64,000 nt of DNA from Parvimonas sp. oral taxon 110 str. F0139 (GCF_000214475.1 NZ_AFII01000001.1:1-64000), one strand, 5' to 3'; counted from the stretch's first letter, positions 21,228-30,686 are shown. Numbers and translations: made by a program. The notes: generated from the sequence alone by a model not told the origin.

Positions 21228-22012
21228 ATTTAAGAAAATACTTAGCTTTTGTAAAACTAATTTTTATTAGGCTATCTAAATACAAGTATGAAATTATATG
21301 GAATTTTTTAAGCTCTGTAATTTTGATAATTTTTTTGATATCATTTTGGAAAAGTGTGTATGTAAGTGGAGGGACAATAAAAGGATATGATTTTAATGAT
21401 ATTTTAAAATATACATTATTGTCTCAAATTATATATGCATTGACTACTAATAGAATAGATAGAGTTATTTCTAAACAAATACAAGATGGAAGTATATTGA
21501 ATTCATTAACAACACCAGTAAATTTATTTTTTAAGTTCTGGTTCATTAGAATTGGAGAGGTTGTGTGGGTTTTTTTAACTCAAATAATTTTATTCATTTT
21601 AACAATTTTTATATATTTTGATGTTAGTGTGAAAAAAGTTGAACATTTGGTTTTTTTTGTGATATTAATTTTTATATCTATATATTTGAATTTTGTTATA
21701 AATTATATAGTTGGACTTTTTTCGTGTTGGATAATTAGTGTTGAAGGAGTTACACATTTTAAAGACTTTTTATTTTCTATTTGTTCTGGATTACTTATTC
21801 CTTTAGAGTTCTTTGAAGATAAGTACAGGAATATAATTGAGTTTCTTCCTTTCAAATATATTATTTATATGCCTATAAATTCATTAAAAGTAAATTCAAT
21901 TGAGAATTTTTATAGTATACTTTATGGAATTATTTGGTGTTTGGTGCTTTCCTATATACTATTTAAATTTCAAAATAGAGCTTTAGAAAAATTAAGTATC
22001 TTTGAGGGGTAG
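21224..22012 (+). CDS. ABC-2 family permease subunit 1
   Basis: 262 residues with six predicted membrane segments (e.g. FLSSVILIIFLISFW, FFVILIFISIYLNF). It resembles the ABC2_membrane_6 type of exporter permease. ATG 21224 overlaps the ATPase stop codon (ATGA), a sign of translational coupling. It probably forms a heterodimer with the next gene. Confidence 0.8.
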   Translation: MNLRKYLAFVKLIFIRLSKYKYEIIWNFLSSVILIIFLISFWKSVYVSGGTIKGYDFNDILKYTLLSQIIYALTTNRIDRVISKQIQDGSILNSLTTPVNLFFKFWFIRIGEVVWVFLTQIILFILTIFIYFDVSVKKVEHLVFFVILIFISIYLNFVINYIVGLFSCWIISVEGVTHFKDFLFSICSGLLIPLEFFEDKYRNIIEFLPFKYIIYMPINSLKVNSIENFYSILYGIIWCLVLSYILFKFQNRALEKLSIFEG

Positions 22013-22014
22013 TT

Positions 22015-22791
22015 ATGAAAACTTTTAAATTATTTATTTCAATTAGAAAATTAGAACTTAAATTAAGATTAAGTAATAAATTTGATTTTTTTATATTTAT
22101 TTTATCAGATTTTTTTACACAACTACTTACTTTTATATTTATACATACTTTATTTGAAAATATACCTAATTTAAATGGGTGGAGTTATGAACAAATACTA
22201 TTAATTTTTGGTTTATATCAATTTTCTTACGGATTATTTGGATTTTTATTTTGGCCACTTTATGACTTCTCATATATTTTGGTATCTGGGAATTTAGATG
22301 GTATTTTAGTTAAGCCGATAAATGAACTACTACAATTATATGGCAAAGGAATAGGTGATGTAGGAGGAGTTTTTCTAGGGTTAGTTATTATTATAAGATT
22401 CATAAATATTTCTCAAATAAGTATAATAAGACTTCTATTGATTATAATTCCAATGACATTTATGAATATATTAATATTTGTGTGTTTATTTACAATAGTA
22501 GCAAGTCTTTCATTTTGGTTTGAAAATATATCTAATTCATTAATTAGAATAATCCAATCATTGACAATATATTCAAAATATCCATTAAATATTTTTAATA
22601 AATTTATAAAAATTATTTTTACTTTTATTATTCCTTTTGGATTTATGGGATATTATCCTGTTGCTATTTTATATGGGAAAGAACAATTATATTATATTTG
22701 TATTGAGGCGCTAGTTTGTCTATTTTTAGTATTGTTTACTAAGTTTATTTGGAAAAAAGGAATAAAAAAATACAGTGGGGTGAACAGTTAG
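22015..22791 (+). CDS. ABC-2 family permease subunit 2
   Basis: 258 residues, six membrane segments. The cytoplasmic loop ILVSGNLDGILVKPINELLQ matches the 'G-x-LD-x-x-L-x-(K/R)-P' motif of ABC2_membrane_6 permeases. Two bases separate it from subunit 1. After its stop, a 23-codon frame (about 22791-22862, MDLLKYIEILNDF...) ends at the edge of the IS remnant and may be the cut-off start of a further cassette gene. Confidence 0.8.
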   Translation: MKTFKLFISIRKLELKLRLSNKFDFFIFILSDFFTQLLTFIFIHTLFENIPNLNGWSYEQILLIFGLYQFSYGLFGFLFWPLYDFSYILVSGNLDGILVKPINELLQLYGKGIGDVGGVFLGLVIIIRFINISQISIIRLLLIIIPMTFMNILIFVCLFTIVASLSFWFENISNSLIRIIQSLTIYSKYPLNIFNKFIKIIFTFIIPFGFMGYYPVAILYGKEQLYYICIEALVCLFLVLFTKFIWKKGIKKYSGVNS

Positions 22792-22862
22792 TGGATTTGT
22801 TAAAGTATATAGAAATTTTAAATGATTTTCAGGAATATATAAAAAATAAATTATTAGTATAA

Positions 22863-23159
22863 ATTGCAAGAATAAGTTAGCCAATTGAAAAAACTTCAAA
22901 AGGTATTTTATAGTTAAATAGTTTTTTAGGATAATTATTTATCCAATTTTCAATAAATGCTACTCTTTCCTGAGTAGTATTTTTTGTTCCTTTTGGTAAA
23001 AATCTTCTTAATTAGTCTATTGTGGTTTTCATTACTTCCTCTTTCATAACTACTATATGGATGTGCATAATATATTTTTTCATAGTCAAATACTTCATAC
23101 AGTCTTGCAAACTCTTTGAGATGTTTTTTTTCTATATGTGGCTAACTTAATTTTACAAT
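22863..23159 (-). mobile_element. Internally deleted IS30-like element with both ends
   Basis: Imperfect terminal inverted repeats of 21 nt: ATTGCAAGAATAAGTTAGCC(A) at 22863-22883 and its mirror at 23139-23159 (18 of 21 identical). Between them, on the - strand, is only the last part of an IS30-type transposase. At 297 bp it is a non-autonomous, MITE-sized relic. Confidence 0.7.
22877..23130 (-). pseudogene. IS30-family transposase C-terminal fragment
   Basis: The - strand reads HLKEFARLYEVFDYEKIYYA and then HPYSSYERGSNENHNRLI, the DDE-domain block containing the catalytic Glu. After a frameshift it reads FLPKGTKN and ERVAFIENWINNYPKKLF, the family's C-terminus. The N-terminal helix-turn-helix and the first two catalytic Asp residues are missing. 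The shift here is not repaired by one added A, so this is true decay. Confidence 0.75.
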
Positions 23160-23281
23160 ATATGGTTGTTTTTATTTTAGTTAAATTGTTTAAATTTCAA
23201 TTAAAATACTGGAAAGAAAGTTCATTTTATGGTAAAATAATATATTGAGTTATTATATATTATATATTTTTAGGAGAGATT

Positions 23282-24418
23282 ATGAGAGATTTATATGAAA
23301 TATTAGGAGTAGATAAAAATTGTAATAAAGCAGAGTTAAAATCTGCATATAGAAAATTAGCAAAAAAGTATCATCCAGATGTTAATCCTAATAATAAAGA
23401 AGCAGAAGAAAATTTTAAAGAGGTAAACTTTGCTTATGAAATACTAAGTGATGACAATAGAAGACAGAAATACGATACCTATGGAGAAGCAAGCTTTAAT
23501 GCTAATGCATCAGGAGGCGGAGGCTTTGGAGGCTTCTCTGATATGGAAGATATTTTTGAAAGTATTTTCGGAAATTTTGGAGGCTTTGGAGGTTTTGGAG
23601 GCTTTAGTTCGACTAGAAATTCCAATCGTCCAAGAAAGGGAGAAGATACTGAAGTTTATTTAGATTTGGATTTTTTTGAAGCTGTAAATGGTGTAGAAAA
23701 AGAAATTTTTGTAAATATAAAAACTGTTTGTAATGTATGTTCAGGTACTGGTGCAAAACCAGGAACAAAGAAAGTTACTTGTAAAAAATGTAATGGACGT
23801 GGAAGTATTAGAGTTCAAAGACAAAGTTTTTTTGGAACAGTTGTTTCTGAAGAATTATGTAATGAATGTAATGGTACTGGTGAAATTGTAGAAGAAAAAT
23901 GTGAAAAATGTAAAGGCAAAAAATTTGTTCTTGTAAGAAAGAAGTTTACTATTAAAGCTCCAAAAGGTGTGAATACAAATAATATTATGACTTTAAAAGA
24001 ACAAGGAAATTGTGGAGAAAATGGTGGACCTAATGGAGATGTATATGTTATTTTCAAAGTAAAATCTCATGAATTATTTGTAAGAAATGGAAATGATGTT
24101 TTCTATGAATTACCAATTTCTTTTACAGAAGCAACTTTAGGGGCAGAAGTAGAAATCCCAACTTTAGATGGAAAAGAAAAATATACAATTCCTGAAGGAA
24201 CAGAGACTGGTACAGAATTTATCCTTAAAGATAGGGGAATTTCTGATGTAAATGGATATGGTAAGGGTAATTTAACTTTTAGAGTTAAAATTATTACTCC
24301 AAAGAATTTAACTGATAGACAAAAGGAACTTTTAAGAGAGTTTTCTAATGAGAGAGAAGAACATTTGACAGAGCATAAAAAGAACTTTTTTGAAAAGGTA
24401 AAGGAGCTATTTGAATAA
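23282..24418 (+). CDS. dnaJ: Chaperone protein DnaJ
   Basis: 378 residues. J domain with HPD (KKYHPDVNPNN), a G/F-rich linker (GGGGFGGFSDMED onward), four CxxCxGxG zinc motifs (about 145-205) and the C-terminal substrate domains. It stimulates DnaK ATPase and delivers unfolded proteins. ATG 23282 has AGGAGA seven bases upstream. No CIRCE operator lies in front of it, unlike hrcA-grpE-dnaK 30 kb away; the IS relic ends 122 nt upstream. It heads the dnaJ-prmA-rsmE-mtaB block. Confidence 0.96.
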   Translation: MRDLYEILGVDKNCNKAELKSAYRKLAKKYHPDVNPNNKEAEENFKEVNFAYEILSDDNRRQKYDTYGEASFNANASGGGGFGGFSDMEDIFESIFGNFGGFGGFGGFSSTRNSNRPRKGEDTEVYLDLDFFEAVNGVEKEIFVNIKTVCNVCSGTGAKPGTKKVTCKKCNGRGSIRVQRQSFFGTVVSEELCNECNGTGEIVEEKCEKCKGKKFVLVRKKFTIKAPKGVNTNNIMTLKEQGNCGENGGPNGDVYVIFKVKSHELFVRNGNDVFYELPISFTEATLGAEVEIPTLDGKEKYTIPEGTETGTEFILKDRGISDVNGYGKGNLTFRVKIITPKNLTDRQKELLREFSNEREEHLTEHKKNFFEKVKELFE

Positions 24419-25356
24419 TGGACTGGACTGAAATTGAGGTTGTAGTAAAAAATCAATTTGAAGACAATATAGTTGGAATACTTTATTTATTTGATATTGA
24501 TGGAATAAATATAAAAGATTCAAGAGATTATGAAGAGTTTGCAAAAGAAAAGCCTTATTGGGTAGTTTTAGATGAGGATGATTTTGAAAAAAGTGATTTT
24601 ATTACTGTTAAGACTTATTTAAAAAATGACGATGAAATTGAAGAAAATTTGCAAATTTTACAAGAGAGAATTTCAGAATTTGAAAGAGAATACGACGAAA
24701 AAGTCATTTTAAAAATAGATTCTAAAATAAAAACCGAAGATTGGGCAAATGAGTGGAAAAAATATTATAAACCTACAAAGGTTGGTAAGAATTTCATTAT
24801 AAAACCTACTTGGGAAGATTATAATTTAGCTGAAAATGAAATTATGATCGAATTAGATCCGGGTATGGCTTTTGGTACAGGAACTCATGAAACTACATCT
24901 TTATGTTTAGAAGCTATCGAAAAGATAGATTTAAAAGATAAAACTGTTTTTGATATAGGTTCAGGAAGTGGAATTTTATCTGTTGGAGCTTTGAAACTAG
25001 GAGCAAAAAAAGTAGAAGCCGTTGACATTGACATCTTGGGTGTTGAGGCAACTTTAGAAAATGCTAAGCTAAATAAAGTTGAGGATAGAATCATTGTTCA
25101 TCATGGAGATTTATGTGAAAAATTAAGTTCAAAAGCAGATGTAATTGTTGCTAATATTCTTGCACATATTTTAGTAAAATTATTGGATGATATAAGTAAA
25201 TTTATAAAAGATGAAGGAATTTTTATTGGTTCTGGAATAATAGAAGAAAAATATTCCGATGTTGAAAACGCCTTGATAAAAAATAATTTTGAAATTTTGG
25301 AAGTAAACAAAAACAAAGATTGGGTTTGTGTAATTGCAAGGAGAAAGAATGCATAG
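24418..25356 (+). CDS. prmA: Ribosomal protein L11 methyltransferase
   Basis: 312 residues. The SAM-binding motif is TVFDIGSGSGILSVGALKLG, with the PrmA marker DPGMAFGTGTHETT just before it. VIVANILAHILV matches the catalytic-region NIL motif. It trimethylates L11. It starts at the dnaJ stop (TAATG overlap), as in many Firmicutes. Confidence 0.95.
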   Translation: MDWTEIEVVVKNQFEDNIVGILYLFDIDGINIKDSRDYEEFAKEKPYWVVLDEDDFEKSDFITVKTYLKNDDEIEENLQILQERISEFEREYDEKVILKIDSKIKTEDWANEWKKYYKPTKVGKNFIIKPTWEDYNLAENEIMIELDPGMAFGTGTHETTSLCLEAIEKIDLKDKTVFDIGSGSGILSVGALKLGAKKVEAVDIDILGVEATLENAKLNKVEDRIIVHHGDLCEKLSSKADVIVANILAHILVKLLDDISKFIKDEGIFIGSGIIEEKYSDVENALIKNNFEILEVNKNKDWVCVIARRKNA

Positions 25357-26077
25357 ATTTTTTACTGACGAGTCTATCTTAGATGGAAAAGTTAAAATAT
25401 ACGGAGATGACTATAATCATATAAAAAAAGTTCTTAGAATTGCAGAAGATGAAAAAATTGAGGTAGTAGTTTTAGGGGAGCTTTATATTGGGAATATAGA
25501 GATTTGTGATAAATATATTTCTGTATATAATTTGGAAAAAATTTCAGAAAATACTGAATCAAAAATTAAAATTCATCTATTGCAATGTTTGGCAAAGGGT
25601 GAAAAAATGGATTTAATAGTTCAAAAAGCAGTTGAACTAGGAGTTTATGATATAACTTTGGTGAATTCTAAAAGATGTATCGTAAAAATTGATGAAAAAA
25701 AAGAAAATAAAAAAATTGAAAGATTGCAAAAAATTTCTTATGAGGCTTCAAAGCAATCAAAGAGATTAATTGTTCCTAAAATCAATGAATTAATACAAAT
25801 TAAGGATATTATAAATTTTGTAGGAGATAATTACTTACTTGTAGCTTATGAAGAGGATAAAAATATTTCTTTAAGGGATGTAATTATGAAAATAAAAACA
25901 GAAGAATCCTGCAAAGATATTTATATATTAATAGGTTCAGAAGGTGGCTTTGAAAGAGAAGAAATTGAATTTTTAACAAATAATGGAGCTTTCAGCATTG
26001 GCCTTGGAGCTAGAATTTTGAGAACGGAGACTGCAGGCATAAATTTACTTTCAATTTTGCAATATGAATTTATGTAG
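25349..26077 (+). CDS. rsmE: 16S rRNA m3U1498 methyltransferase
   Basis: 242 residues, SPOUT fold. An N-terminal PUA-like region (HRFFTDESILDGKV) precedes a knotted SAM-binding end (LIGSEGGFEREEIEF, LGARILRTETAGINLLSI). ATG 25349 follows AAGGAGA and overlaps prmA by 8 nt; longer starts are inside prmA. It methylates 16S rRNA at the decoding region. Confidence 0.94.
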   Translation: MHRFFTDESILDGKVKIYGDDYNHIKKVLRIAEDEKIEVVVLGELYIGNIEICDKYISVYNLEKISENTESKIKIHLLQCLAKGEKMDLIVQKAVELGVYDITLVNSKRCIVKIDEKKENKKIERLQKISYEASKQSKRLIVPKINELIQIKDIINFVGDNYLLVAYEEDKNISLRDVIMKIKTEESCKDIYILIGSEGGFEREEIEFLTNNGAFSIGLGARILRTETAGINLLSILQYEFM

Positions 26078-26084
26078 GAGGTTT

Positions 26085-27395
26085 ATGAATAAAGTTAGTT
26101 TTTTAACTCTGGGTTGCAAAGTTAATCAGTATGAAACTGAAGCTATGCAGGAGTTATTTAAGAAACGAGGGTATGAGATTTGTAATGAAAATGATATATG
26201 TGATGTATATGTTATAAATACTTGTACAGTTACAAATTTGAGCGATAGGAAATCAAGACAATTTATTTCCAGAGCGAAAAAATTGAATAAGGATGCTATT
26301 TTAGCTGTAGTAGGTTGTTACTCTCAGGTTGCACCTGATGAAATTGCTGCAATTGAGGATGTAGATGTAATTATTGGAACTAAAAATAGAGCTAGAATAG
26401 TTGAATTATGTGAAGAATCAAAGAAGTCGAATTTAAAGTTTAATATCGTTTCAGAACTTACAAAGGATTGTGGTTTTGACGTTTTGTCAATAGAAAATCA
26501 AGAAAGTAAAACAAGAGCATATATAAAAATTCAAGAAGGCTGTAATATGTTTTGTACATACTGCATAATTCCTTATGCAAGAGGACCGATTAAGTCAAGA
26601 CCAATTGATGATATATATGAAGAAGCTGTAAAACTTGCGAATAATGGATATAAGGAAGTCATAATAACAGGGATTCATGTTGGTTCTTATGGACTTGATT
26701 TAGGAAATGATACTAGACTTATTGATGTTATAGAAAAATTATCTACTATCGAAAATCTTGACAGAATAAGACTCAGCTCCATAGAAGCGGGAATTATTTC
26801 TGAAGATTTCTTAATTAGATTAAAAAATTGTAAAAAAGTTTGTGAGCATTTTCATTTGTCTTTACAAAGCGGTTGCGATAAAATTTTAAAACTTATGAAT
26901 AGAAGATATACAACTGATATGTATAGAAAAAAAGTTAGAATGATAAAAGAAATTTTTCCAAATGTTGCTCTTACAACTGATATTATTGTTGGATTTCCAG
27001 GAGAAAATGACGAGGATTTTCAAGAGACATTAAATTTTGTAAAAGAAATAGGATTTTCTAAAATTCATGTTTTTAAATATTCAAAGAGAAAGGGAACTCC
27101 TGCTTTTGATTTTAAGGAACAGGTTGATGGAAACGTAAAGAAATTTAGAAGTAATGAATTAATCCTATTAGCAAAGGATATGACGACAGAATTTTTGAAA
27201 AAAGAACTTTCAGAAAAACATGAAGTTTTATTTGAAGAAAATATTAATGGAAATAGACTTATAGGTTATACAAGAAATTATATAAGATTTTCTGCTCCTT
27301 ATAATGAAGATATGAAAAACAAAGTTGTTTATTGCAATGGTATTTCGGTTGAAGGAGAAGAAATATTTGGATTAGCAAGTAAAATAAAGATTTAA
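26085..27395 (+). CDS. mtaB: tRNA t6A37 methylthiotransferase MtaB
   Basis: 436 residues. Domains: UPF0004 (LGCKVNQYETEAM, with Cys ligands in NTCTVTNLSDRKSR and VVGCYSQ), radical SAM (EGCNMFCTYCIIPYARG carrying CxxxCxxC) and a C-terminal TRAM-like domain. It converts t6A to ms2t6A in tRNAs for ANN codons. ATG 26085 was chosen because AGGAGGTTT lies just upstream. Confidence 0.94.
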   Translation: MNKVSFLTLGCKVNQYETEAMQELFKKRGYEICNENDICDVYVINTCTVTNLSDRKSRQFISRAKKLNKDAILAVVGCYSQVAPDEIAAIEDVDVIIGTKNRARIVELCEESKKSNLKFNIVSELTKDCGFDVLSIENQESKTRAYIKIQEGCNMFCTYCIIPYARGPIKSRPIDDIYEEAVKLANNGYKEVIITGIHVGSYGLDLGNDTRLIDVIEKLSTIENLDRIRLSSIEAGIISEDFLIRLKNCKKVCEHFHLSLQSGCDKILKLMNRRYTTDMYRKKVRMIKEIFPNVALTTDIIVGFPGENDEDFQETLNFVKEIGFSKIHVFKYSKRKGTPAFDFKEQVDGNVKKFRSNELILLAKDMTTEFLKKELSEKHEVLFEENINGNRLIGYTRNYIRFSAPYNEDMKNKVVYCNGISVEGEEIFGLASKIKI

Positions 27396-27412
27396 AAATT
27401 AGGAGGCTTATT

Positions 27413-29362
27413 TTGGAAAAGAAAAACTTTTATTTGACAACACCTATTTATTATCCAAATAGTAATTTACATTTAGGTCATACTTATACAACAATTGTTG
27501 CAGATGTGTTAAAGAAATATAAACAAGCTCAAGGTTTTGATGTATTTTTTACAACTGGAACTGATGAACATGGTCAAAAATTACAAGAATCCGCTATAAA
27601 AGCTGGTAAAGCTCCATTGGAATATATTGATCCCATTGTTGAAAGTGCAAAAGAACTTTGGAGAACTTTAGATATAGATTTTGATGCTTTTGTTAGAAGT
27701 ACAGATAAAATTCACGAAAAAAATGTAAGTGAAATTTTTACAAAACTTTATGAAAAGGGAGAAATTTATAAAGGGAGTTATAAAGGAATGTATTGTGTTC
27801 CTTGTGAAGCCTTTTGGACTGAAAGCCAACTAGTTGAAGGAAATAAATGTCCTGACTGTGGTAGAGAAGTTTCTCCTAGTGAAGAAGAAACATACTTCTT
27901 TAGACTTTCTAAATATCAAGATAGACTTTTAAAATTATATGAAGAAAATCCTGATTTCGTTCAACCAGAATCAAGAAAAAACGAGATGATAAGTTTCATT
28001 AATGAAGGTTTAACTGATTTATCCGTTACACGTTCAAGTTTTGATTGGGGTGTTAAAGTTCCCTTTGATGAAAAGCATGTTGTTTATGTTTGGATAGATG
28101 CCTTAAGTTGTTATTTAACAGGTATAGGTTATGGAACAGATGAAGAAAAGTTCAATAAATTTTGGCCTTGTGATGTTCATTTAATTGGCAAGGAAATCAT
28201 GCGTTTCCATGCAATTATTTGGCCTGCAATTTTGATGGCTTTAGATTTACCATTGCCAAAGAAAATTTTTGGACATGGATGGATTTTATTTGATGATGAT
28301 AAGATGAGTAAAAGCAAGGGAAATATAGTTTATGCTGAACCGATTATAGAAAGATATGGAATGGATGCATTAAGATATTTTATGCTAAGAGAATTTACTT
28401 TTGGGCAAGATGGTAATTTCACTTATACTAAAATGTTAAACAGAATTAATTCAGACCTTGTAAATGACTTAGGGAACTTAGTTTCAAGATCAGTGGCAAT
28501 GTGTGAAAAGTATTTTGATGGTTTTGTTCCTTCTCAAACAGAATTAACTGAACTTGATAATGATCTAATCGAAATTGCCACTACTACTAGAGATAGAGTT
28601 GCAGAGTTGATGGATAAACTTAATTTTTCAATGGCTCTTGAAGAAATATGGAAATTAGTTAGAAGAACTAATAAATATATTGATGAAACAACTCCTTGGG
28701 CTTTGATTAAAGAACAAAAAGAAGAAAGATTGAAAACTGTAATTTATAATTTACTTGAAAGTATAAGAATTATTTCAGGATTAATTAAGCCATTTATGAA
28801 AGAAACTTCATCTAAAATAAATGAACAAATAGGTTATTCAGATTATTCTTATGAAGACTTAACTAAATTTGGATTACTTGAAGTTGGTACTAAAGTTTGT
28901 AAAGGAAAGAATTTATTTGATAGGCTTGATGTTGACAAAGAATTAGAAATAATTATTCAAAAAAATTCTGAACTTATTGAGATGAGAAAGAAGAAAAATT
29001 CAGGAGTGGATGAAGTTAAAGAAGATGTTAAAGAAAATGAACTTATAACAATAGATGACTTTGCTAAAGTTGAACTTAAGGTAGGAAAAATCTTAGAATG
29101 CGAGCCTCATCCAAAAGCTGATAGACTTTTAGTTTCTAAAATTGACATTGGTGGAGAGGTTAGGACTATTGTATCAGGAATAAGAAAATACTATTCTGAA
29201 AAAGACCTTATAGGTAAAAAAGTTATTGTTGTTACAAATTTAAAACCAGTTAATTTAAGAGGTGTGGAAAGTAATGGAATGATACTTGCTGCATCTGATG
29301 ATGAGAATTTAAGTGTATTGACTGTTTTAAATGATGTTAAAGAAGGATCAAAGGTATCATAA
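27413..29362 (+). CDS. metG: Methionyl-tRNA synthetase
   Basis: 649 residues from TTG 27413 (AGGAGG seven bases upstream; no near ATG). HIGH-type motif NLHLGHTYTT, a zinc knuckle (CVPCEAFW...CPDCGR), KMSKSKG, the anticodon-binding helical domain and a C-terminal Trbp111-like tRNA-binding domain (VELKVGKILECEPHPKADRL) that promotes dimerisation. The full length is intact. No T-box is seen in front of it. Confidence 0.96.
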   Translation: MEKKNFYLTTPIYYPNSNLHLGHTYTTIVADVLKKYKQAQGFDVFFTTGTDEHGQKLQESAIKAGKAPLEYIDPIVESAKELWRTLDIDFDAFVRSTDKIHEKNVSEIFTKLYEKGEIYKGSYKGMYCVPCEAFWTESQLVEGNKCPDCGREVSPSEEETYFFRLSKYQDRLLKLYEENPDFVQPESRKNEMISFINEGLTDLSVTRSSFDWGVKVPFDEKHVVYVWIDALSCYLTGIGYGTDEEKFNKFWPCDVHLIGKEIMRFHAIIWPAILMALDLPLPKKIFGHGWILFDDDKMSKSKGNIVYAEPIIERYGMDALRYFMLREFTFGQDGNFTYTKMLNRINSDLVNDLGNLVSRSVAMCEKYFDGFVPSQTELTELDNDLIEIATTTRDRVAELMDKLNFSMALEEIWKLVRRTNKYIDETTPWALIKEQKEERLKTVIYNLLESIRIISGLIKPFMKETSSKINEQIGYSDYSYEDLTKFGLLEVGTKVCKGKNLFDRLDVDKELEIIIQKNSELIEMRKKKNSGVDEVKEDVKENELITIDDFAKVELKVGKILECEPHPKADRLLVSKIDIGGEVRTIVSGIRKYYSEKDLIGKKVIVVTNLKPVNLRGVESNGMILAASDDENLSVLTVLNDVKEGSKVS

Positions 29363-30132
29363 TGAAAATAGTAGATAGTCACTGTCATATTGATGATGAA
29401 AAATTTGATCAAGATAGAGAAATAGTGATTTTAAATTTTGAAGAAGATGGAATTGACTTTATAGTAGATCCTGCTTCTGATATATCATCAAGTGAAAAAA
29501 TAATTGAAATTGTAAAAAAATATGATAGAGTATATGGAGCAGTAGGAATTCATCCACACGAAGTTGAAGATGTAACTGATGAGGACTTAAAAAAAGTTTA
29601 TGAAATGTCTTTTAGTGATAAAATAGTTGCGATTGGAGAGATTGGACTTGATTATTACTATGACAATTCTCCAAGAGAAAAACAAAAAGAAATTTTTAGA
29701 AAGCAACTTGAAATTGCTGAAAAGAGAAAACTACCGGTAATCATTCATACTAGAGATGCTATGGGAGATACTTATGATATTCTATCTGAATTTAAAGGTA
29801 AGGTAAAAGGCGTAATGCATTGTTACACAGGTTCAAGCGAGATGGCAAAAAGATTTATGGAGCTTGGTTACTATATTTCTATTTCAGGAACGGTAACTTT
29901 TAAAAATGCAGTTAATGTTAGAGAAATGGTAAAGACAATTCCACTAGACAATTTGCTCGTGGAAACAGACAGTCCATATTTAACTCCTGAACCAAATCGT
30001 GGAAAGAGAAATGAACCGAAATTTGTAAGATTCACTGCTGAAAAAGTTGCGGAACTTAAAGAAATGGAATTGAATGATTTAATCTATAATACGAATAGTA
30101 ATGTCAGAAATCTTTTTTCAATAGAGGATTAA
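29362..30132 (+). CDS. tatD: TatD-family metal-dependent hydrolase
   Basis: 256 residues. TIM-barrel amidohydrolase with VDSHCHIDDEKF (metal-binding HxH), GIHPHEV, IGEIGLDYYYD, VIHTRDA, MHCYTG and ETDSPYL. Family members are 3'-5' DNA/RNA exonucleases or D-aminoacyl hydrolases. It overlaps the metG stop by one base; metG-tatD-rnmV-rsmA is a classic Firmicutes order. Confidence 0.94.
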   Translation: MKIVDSHCHIDDEKFDQDREIVILNFEEDGIDFIVDPASDISSSEKIIEIVKKYDRVYGAVGIHPHEVEDVTDEDLKKVYEMSFSDKIVAIGEIGLDYYYDNSPREKQKEIFRKQLEIAEKRKLPVIIHTRDAMGDTYDILSEFKGKVKGVMHCYTGSSEMAKRFMELGYYISISGTVTFKNAVNVREMVKTIPLDNLLVETDSPYLTPEPNRGKRNEPKFVRFTAEKVAELKEMELNDLIYNTNSNVRNLFSIED

Positions 30133-30133
30133 T

Positions 30134-30685
30134 ATGAAAAAAATCAAAGAAATAATAGTAGTTGAAGGAAAAGACGATATTTCAAAAGTTAAGTCTGCCT
30201 TTGATTGTGATGTTATTGCAACAAATGGAACTCATTTTTCTAAAAATTTGCTTAAAAAATTAAAAGAGGCAAATGAAAAATGTGGAATAATAGTTTTTAC
30301 CGATCCCGACTATGCAGGAGAAAAGATTAGAAAAAATATAAATAGAGTAATACCAAACTGTAAAAATGCATTTTTAAGTAGGAGTCTTGCACTTAAAGGA
30401 GATAATGTTGGAGTTGAAAATGCAAAAGTTGAAGATATTATCGAAGCTATTGAAAATGCAAAAGTAACAGTTTTGGAGAGAAAAGATGAAATAGACTTAA
30501 CCCTTTTAACTACTTTAGGAATTAGTGGAATGGGAAATAGTAAAGAGCTTAGAGAAAAACTTTGTGATTATTTTAAAATTGGATATTGTAATTCAAAACA
30601 ATTTGTAAAGAGATTAAATAGTTTTGGAATAACTGAAAGTGAATTAATTACAGCTGTTAAAAAATTTTTAGGAGAGGAAGTTTAA
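30134..30685 (+). CDS. rnmV: Ribonuclease M5
   Basis: 183 residues with an N-terminal Toprim domain (VVEGKDDISKVK with the catalytic Glu, then FTDPDYAGEKIRK with the DxD). It matures the ends of 5S rRNA, using ribosomal protein L18 as cofactor. This is of special interest here because the rRNA operon holds elongated 5S-like RNAs that this enzyme would meet. One base separates it from tatD and from rsmA. Confidence 0.94.
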   Translation: MKKIKEIIVVEGKDDISKVKSAFDCDVIATNGTHFSKNLLKKLKEANEKCGIIVFTDPDYAGEKIRKNINRVIPNCKNAFLSRSLALKGDNVGVENAKVEDIIEAIENAKVTVLERKDEIDLTLLTTLGISGMGNSKELREKLCDYFKIGYCNSKQFVKRLNSFGITESELITAVKKFLGEEV

Positions 30686-30686
30686 A

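Noticed and set aside
23500..23620. Short GGAGGCTTT repeats near the dnaJ start
   Set aside because: They encode the normal Gly/Phe-rich linker of DnaJ.
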